From the NCBI GenBank assembly GCA_910579325.1, contig CAJTTU010000123.1, forward strand, positions 1 to 7,591: a stretch of 7,591 nt of DNA, written 5' to 3'. Numbering within the stretch: position 1 is the first letter of the stretch; each line of letters opens with the position of its first letter. The notes under the pieces were generated by a model, which saw only the letters and a program-made list of their open reading frames with translations, was not told the DNA's origin and searched no databases. Positions 6,817-7,591 of the stretch are shown here, piece by piece. This DNA comes from an uncultured Lachnospiraceae bacterium. GTDB taxonomy: Bacteria > Bacillota > Clostridia > Lachnospirales > Lachnospiraceae. Position numbers and translations under genes: made by a program.

Positions 6817-7463
6817 TTACTGTTCTGATGAAAAAAGTGAGGACGCAGTAAGCCTGTAAGTTCCTTTACCGGTTTTCATTACGGTTCCGTCAGCTTCATA
6901 CCGATTCAAGATCCGCTGCAGCTGGCGGGCGCTGCAATTTAAATGAAATGCTGCCTGCTGCAAGCCTTTCAGCTCTCCCCCGCCGCATTTATACTTTATA
7001 TAAGTCAGGACACGCTGCTTTAAGCTTGCAGGAGCAGCGTCAGTAGTTGTGATAGATTCCATTTTTTGTGTTAAAGATTCACAGATCAGCTGAAAAACGG
7101 ACAGTTTTCTAACAGCGCATCTCTGCTTGATTCGATAGACAGCGCAAGACAGATTACATGATCACTTGCTTCCGCATAGACATTGCCCGGCTGTCGCTGG
7201 AAGATTTTCATTTCACCAAGCAAATCATTTTTTTGCCCTTTCGCAAGAGAATATACCGATCCGTCGTCTCTGATAAAATAGATATTTACGGAGCCTTGAA
7301 TGATAATCTGAAATAAGTGTTCTTTCTGTAACGGCATGGTAACAAATTCGCCTTTTTCATACTGTACCGCAAATAAATGTTTGCGTAAGCCGCTCATTAC
7401 GGGTTCAAACTTCGTCCGCTTCAAACAGGTCTCAATAAGCCCTTTATCATAAAACCTTTTCAT
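6817..7463 (-). pseudogene. Crp/Fnr-type transcription regulator broken by a one-base frameshift
   Basis: Start ATG at 7463 is favoured by GGAGAG 7 bases upstream; an upstream GTG at 7505 lacks such a site and would begin before or at the predicted transcript start. Residues 30-118 form a cyclic-nucleotide-binding-like beta roll (YEKGEF, FQIIIQGSVNIYFI, LLGEMKIF), without the Arg that contacts cAMP phosphate in Crp, so the ligand is unknown. At CCG TTTTT CAG (run at 7097-7093) the frame ends four codons later at TGA. Adding one T restores QLICESLTQK leading straight into the second part, which carries the DNA-binding domain: LKQRVLTYIKYK, then the helix-turn-helix QQAAFHLNCSARQLQRIL (about 168-186) and the wing KTGKGTYRL. 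The repaired length, 215 residues, is normal for the family. The second part has its own ATG (7062) but no ribosome binding site. Confidence 0.88.
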
Positions 7464-7477
7464 CCGTTTTCTCTCCA

Positions 7478-7497
7478 AACAGGACATATGTCCGGTT
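7478..7497. promoter_or_regulatory. 20-bp palindromic operator candidate between divergent genes
   Basis: GGACATATGTCC (7482-7493) is a perfect 12-bp palindrome, and flanking AAC/GTT (7478-7480, 7495-7497) extend it, so nine of ten base pairs match. Its centre at 7487.5 lies at about -41.5 relative to the plus-strand promoter predicted from TATACT at 7517-7522, the place of a class II Crp/Fnr activator site, and at about +14 of the regulator's own minus-strand transcript. It is not a canonical Crp (TGTGA) or Fnr (TTGAT) site. The binder is inferred to be the adjacent regulator. Confidence 0.6.
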
Positions 7498-7507
7498 CTT
7501 TCCACAC

Positions 7508-7537
7508 ATTATAGTTTATACTGGTGAAAAATGCCAG
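7508..7537 (-). promoter_or_regulatory. Candidate promoter of the Crp/Fnr-type regulator
   Basis: On the minus strand, CTGGCA (7537-7532), an 18-base spacer and a consensus TATAAT (7513-7508). Transcription would begin near 7501, so the palindrome at 7478-7497 is just downstream and binding there would block the gene's own transcription. Confidence 0.5.
7517..7522 (+). promoter_or_regulatory. Candidate activator-dependent -10 for the divergent plus-strand gene
   Basis: TATACT at 7517-7522 has no recognisable -35 hexamer at the normal distance; that place is taken by the right arm of the palindrome. This is typical of class II activated promoters. The leader from about 7529 contains the GGAGG at 7549-7553. 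Confidence 0.4.
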
Positions 7538-7562
7538 GAACAGATGACGGAGGTTCAATGAA

Positions 7563-7591
7563 ATGACAACAGTATTTGAGGAAAAAAACAT
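7563..7591 (+). CDS. Start of an unidentified gene, divergent from the regulator, cut by window edge
   Basis: ATG at 7563 has a GGAGG ribosome binding site (7549-7553) 9 bases upstream. Only nine complete codons are visible (MTTVFEEKN), too few for a family call. An earlier ATG at 7559 is followed at once by a stop (ATG AAA TGA) and is not used. The shared control region suggests it is the target of the adjacent Crp/Fnr-type regulator. Confidence 0.6.

Noticed and set aside
6817..7062. Separate small helix-turn-helix gene
   Set aside because: No ribosome binding site before its ATG, and the upstream codons in that frame continue the Crp/Fnr dimer helix.
7090..7100. Programmed -1 frameshift in the regulator
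   Set aside because: The site reads G TTT TTC, not a full X XXY YYZ slippery heptamer, and no strong downstream structure was seen.

Overview
The window looks like chromosomal DNA from a Clostridia-class Firmicute, most likely a gut Lachnospiraceae. This rests on the style of the proteins (Uma2, MecA-N-type PBP, Fic, lipoprotein-linked flavodoxin, a short Crp/Fnr-type regulator), strong GGAGG-type ribosome binding sites, moderate GC in genes and AT-rich intergenic DNA. The genus is inference.

Left half (1-3852), all on the minus strand and apparently intact: a Uma2-family putative nuclease cut by the window edge (1-449), a class B penicillin-binding protein with an NTF2-like MecA-N domain (590-2713), and a class II-type Fic AMP-transferase with an N-terminal inhibitory motif (2860-3852). 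A perfect 8-bp-stem inverted repeat separates Uma2 from the PBP gene, and the Fic gene has its own extended -10 promoter followed by a 12-bp tandem repeat. These three genes do not form an obvious pathway.

Right half (4107-7463) is a run of broken genes. A FecBCD-like (iron-complex/cobalamin class) ABC importer has collapsed. The lipoprotein substrate-binding gene has lost about 90-110 codons and its reading frame. The permease has lost its middle and its last membrane helices, and is joined in frame to the C-terminal third of the ATPase, which lacks Walker A and the signature motif and has Gly in place of the Walker B Asp. Convergent to this, a lipoprotein-anchored flavodoxin carries an in-frame TAA in a repetitive linker before its FMN loop. 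Further right, a Crp/Fnr-type regulator is split by a one-base loss in an A5/T5 run. That makes four decayed reading units, with at least five separate lesions of different kinds (large deletions, a nonsense codon, a homopolymer frameshift) in about 3.4 kb.

Right edge (7464-7591): a divergent intergenic region with promoters on both strands and a near-perfect 20-bp palindrome. The palindrome is centred at about -41.5 relative to the predicted start of the plus-strand gene that begins at 7563, and just downstream of the regulator's own predicted start. This is the layout of a class II Crp/Fnr-activated promoter with autorepression. It suggests the broken regulator used to control the divergent gene, of which only nine codons are visible.

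I see no CRISPR array, rRNA, tRNA, riboswitch or insertion sequence. The most interesting content is the cluster of gene decay and the regulator/operator architecture, not a clearly new system.
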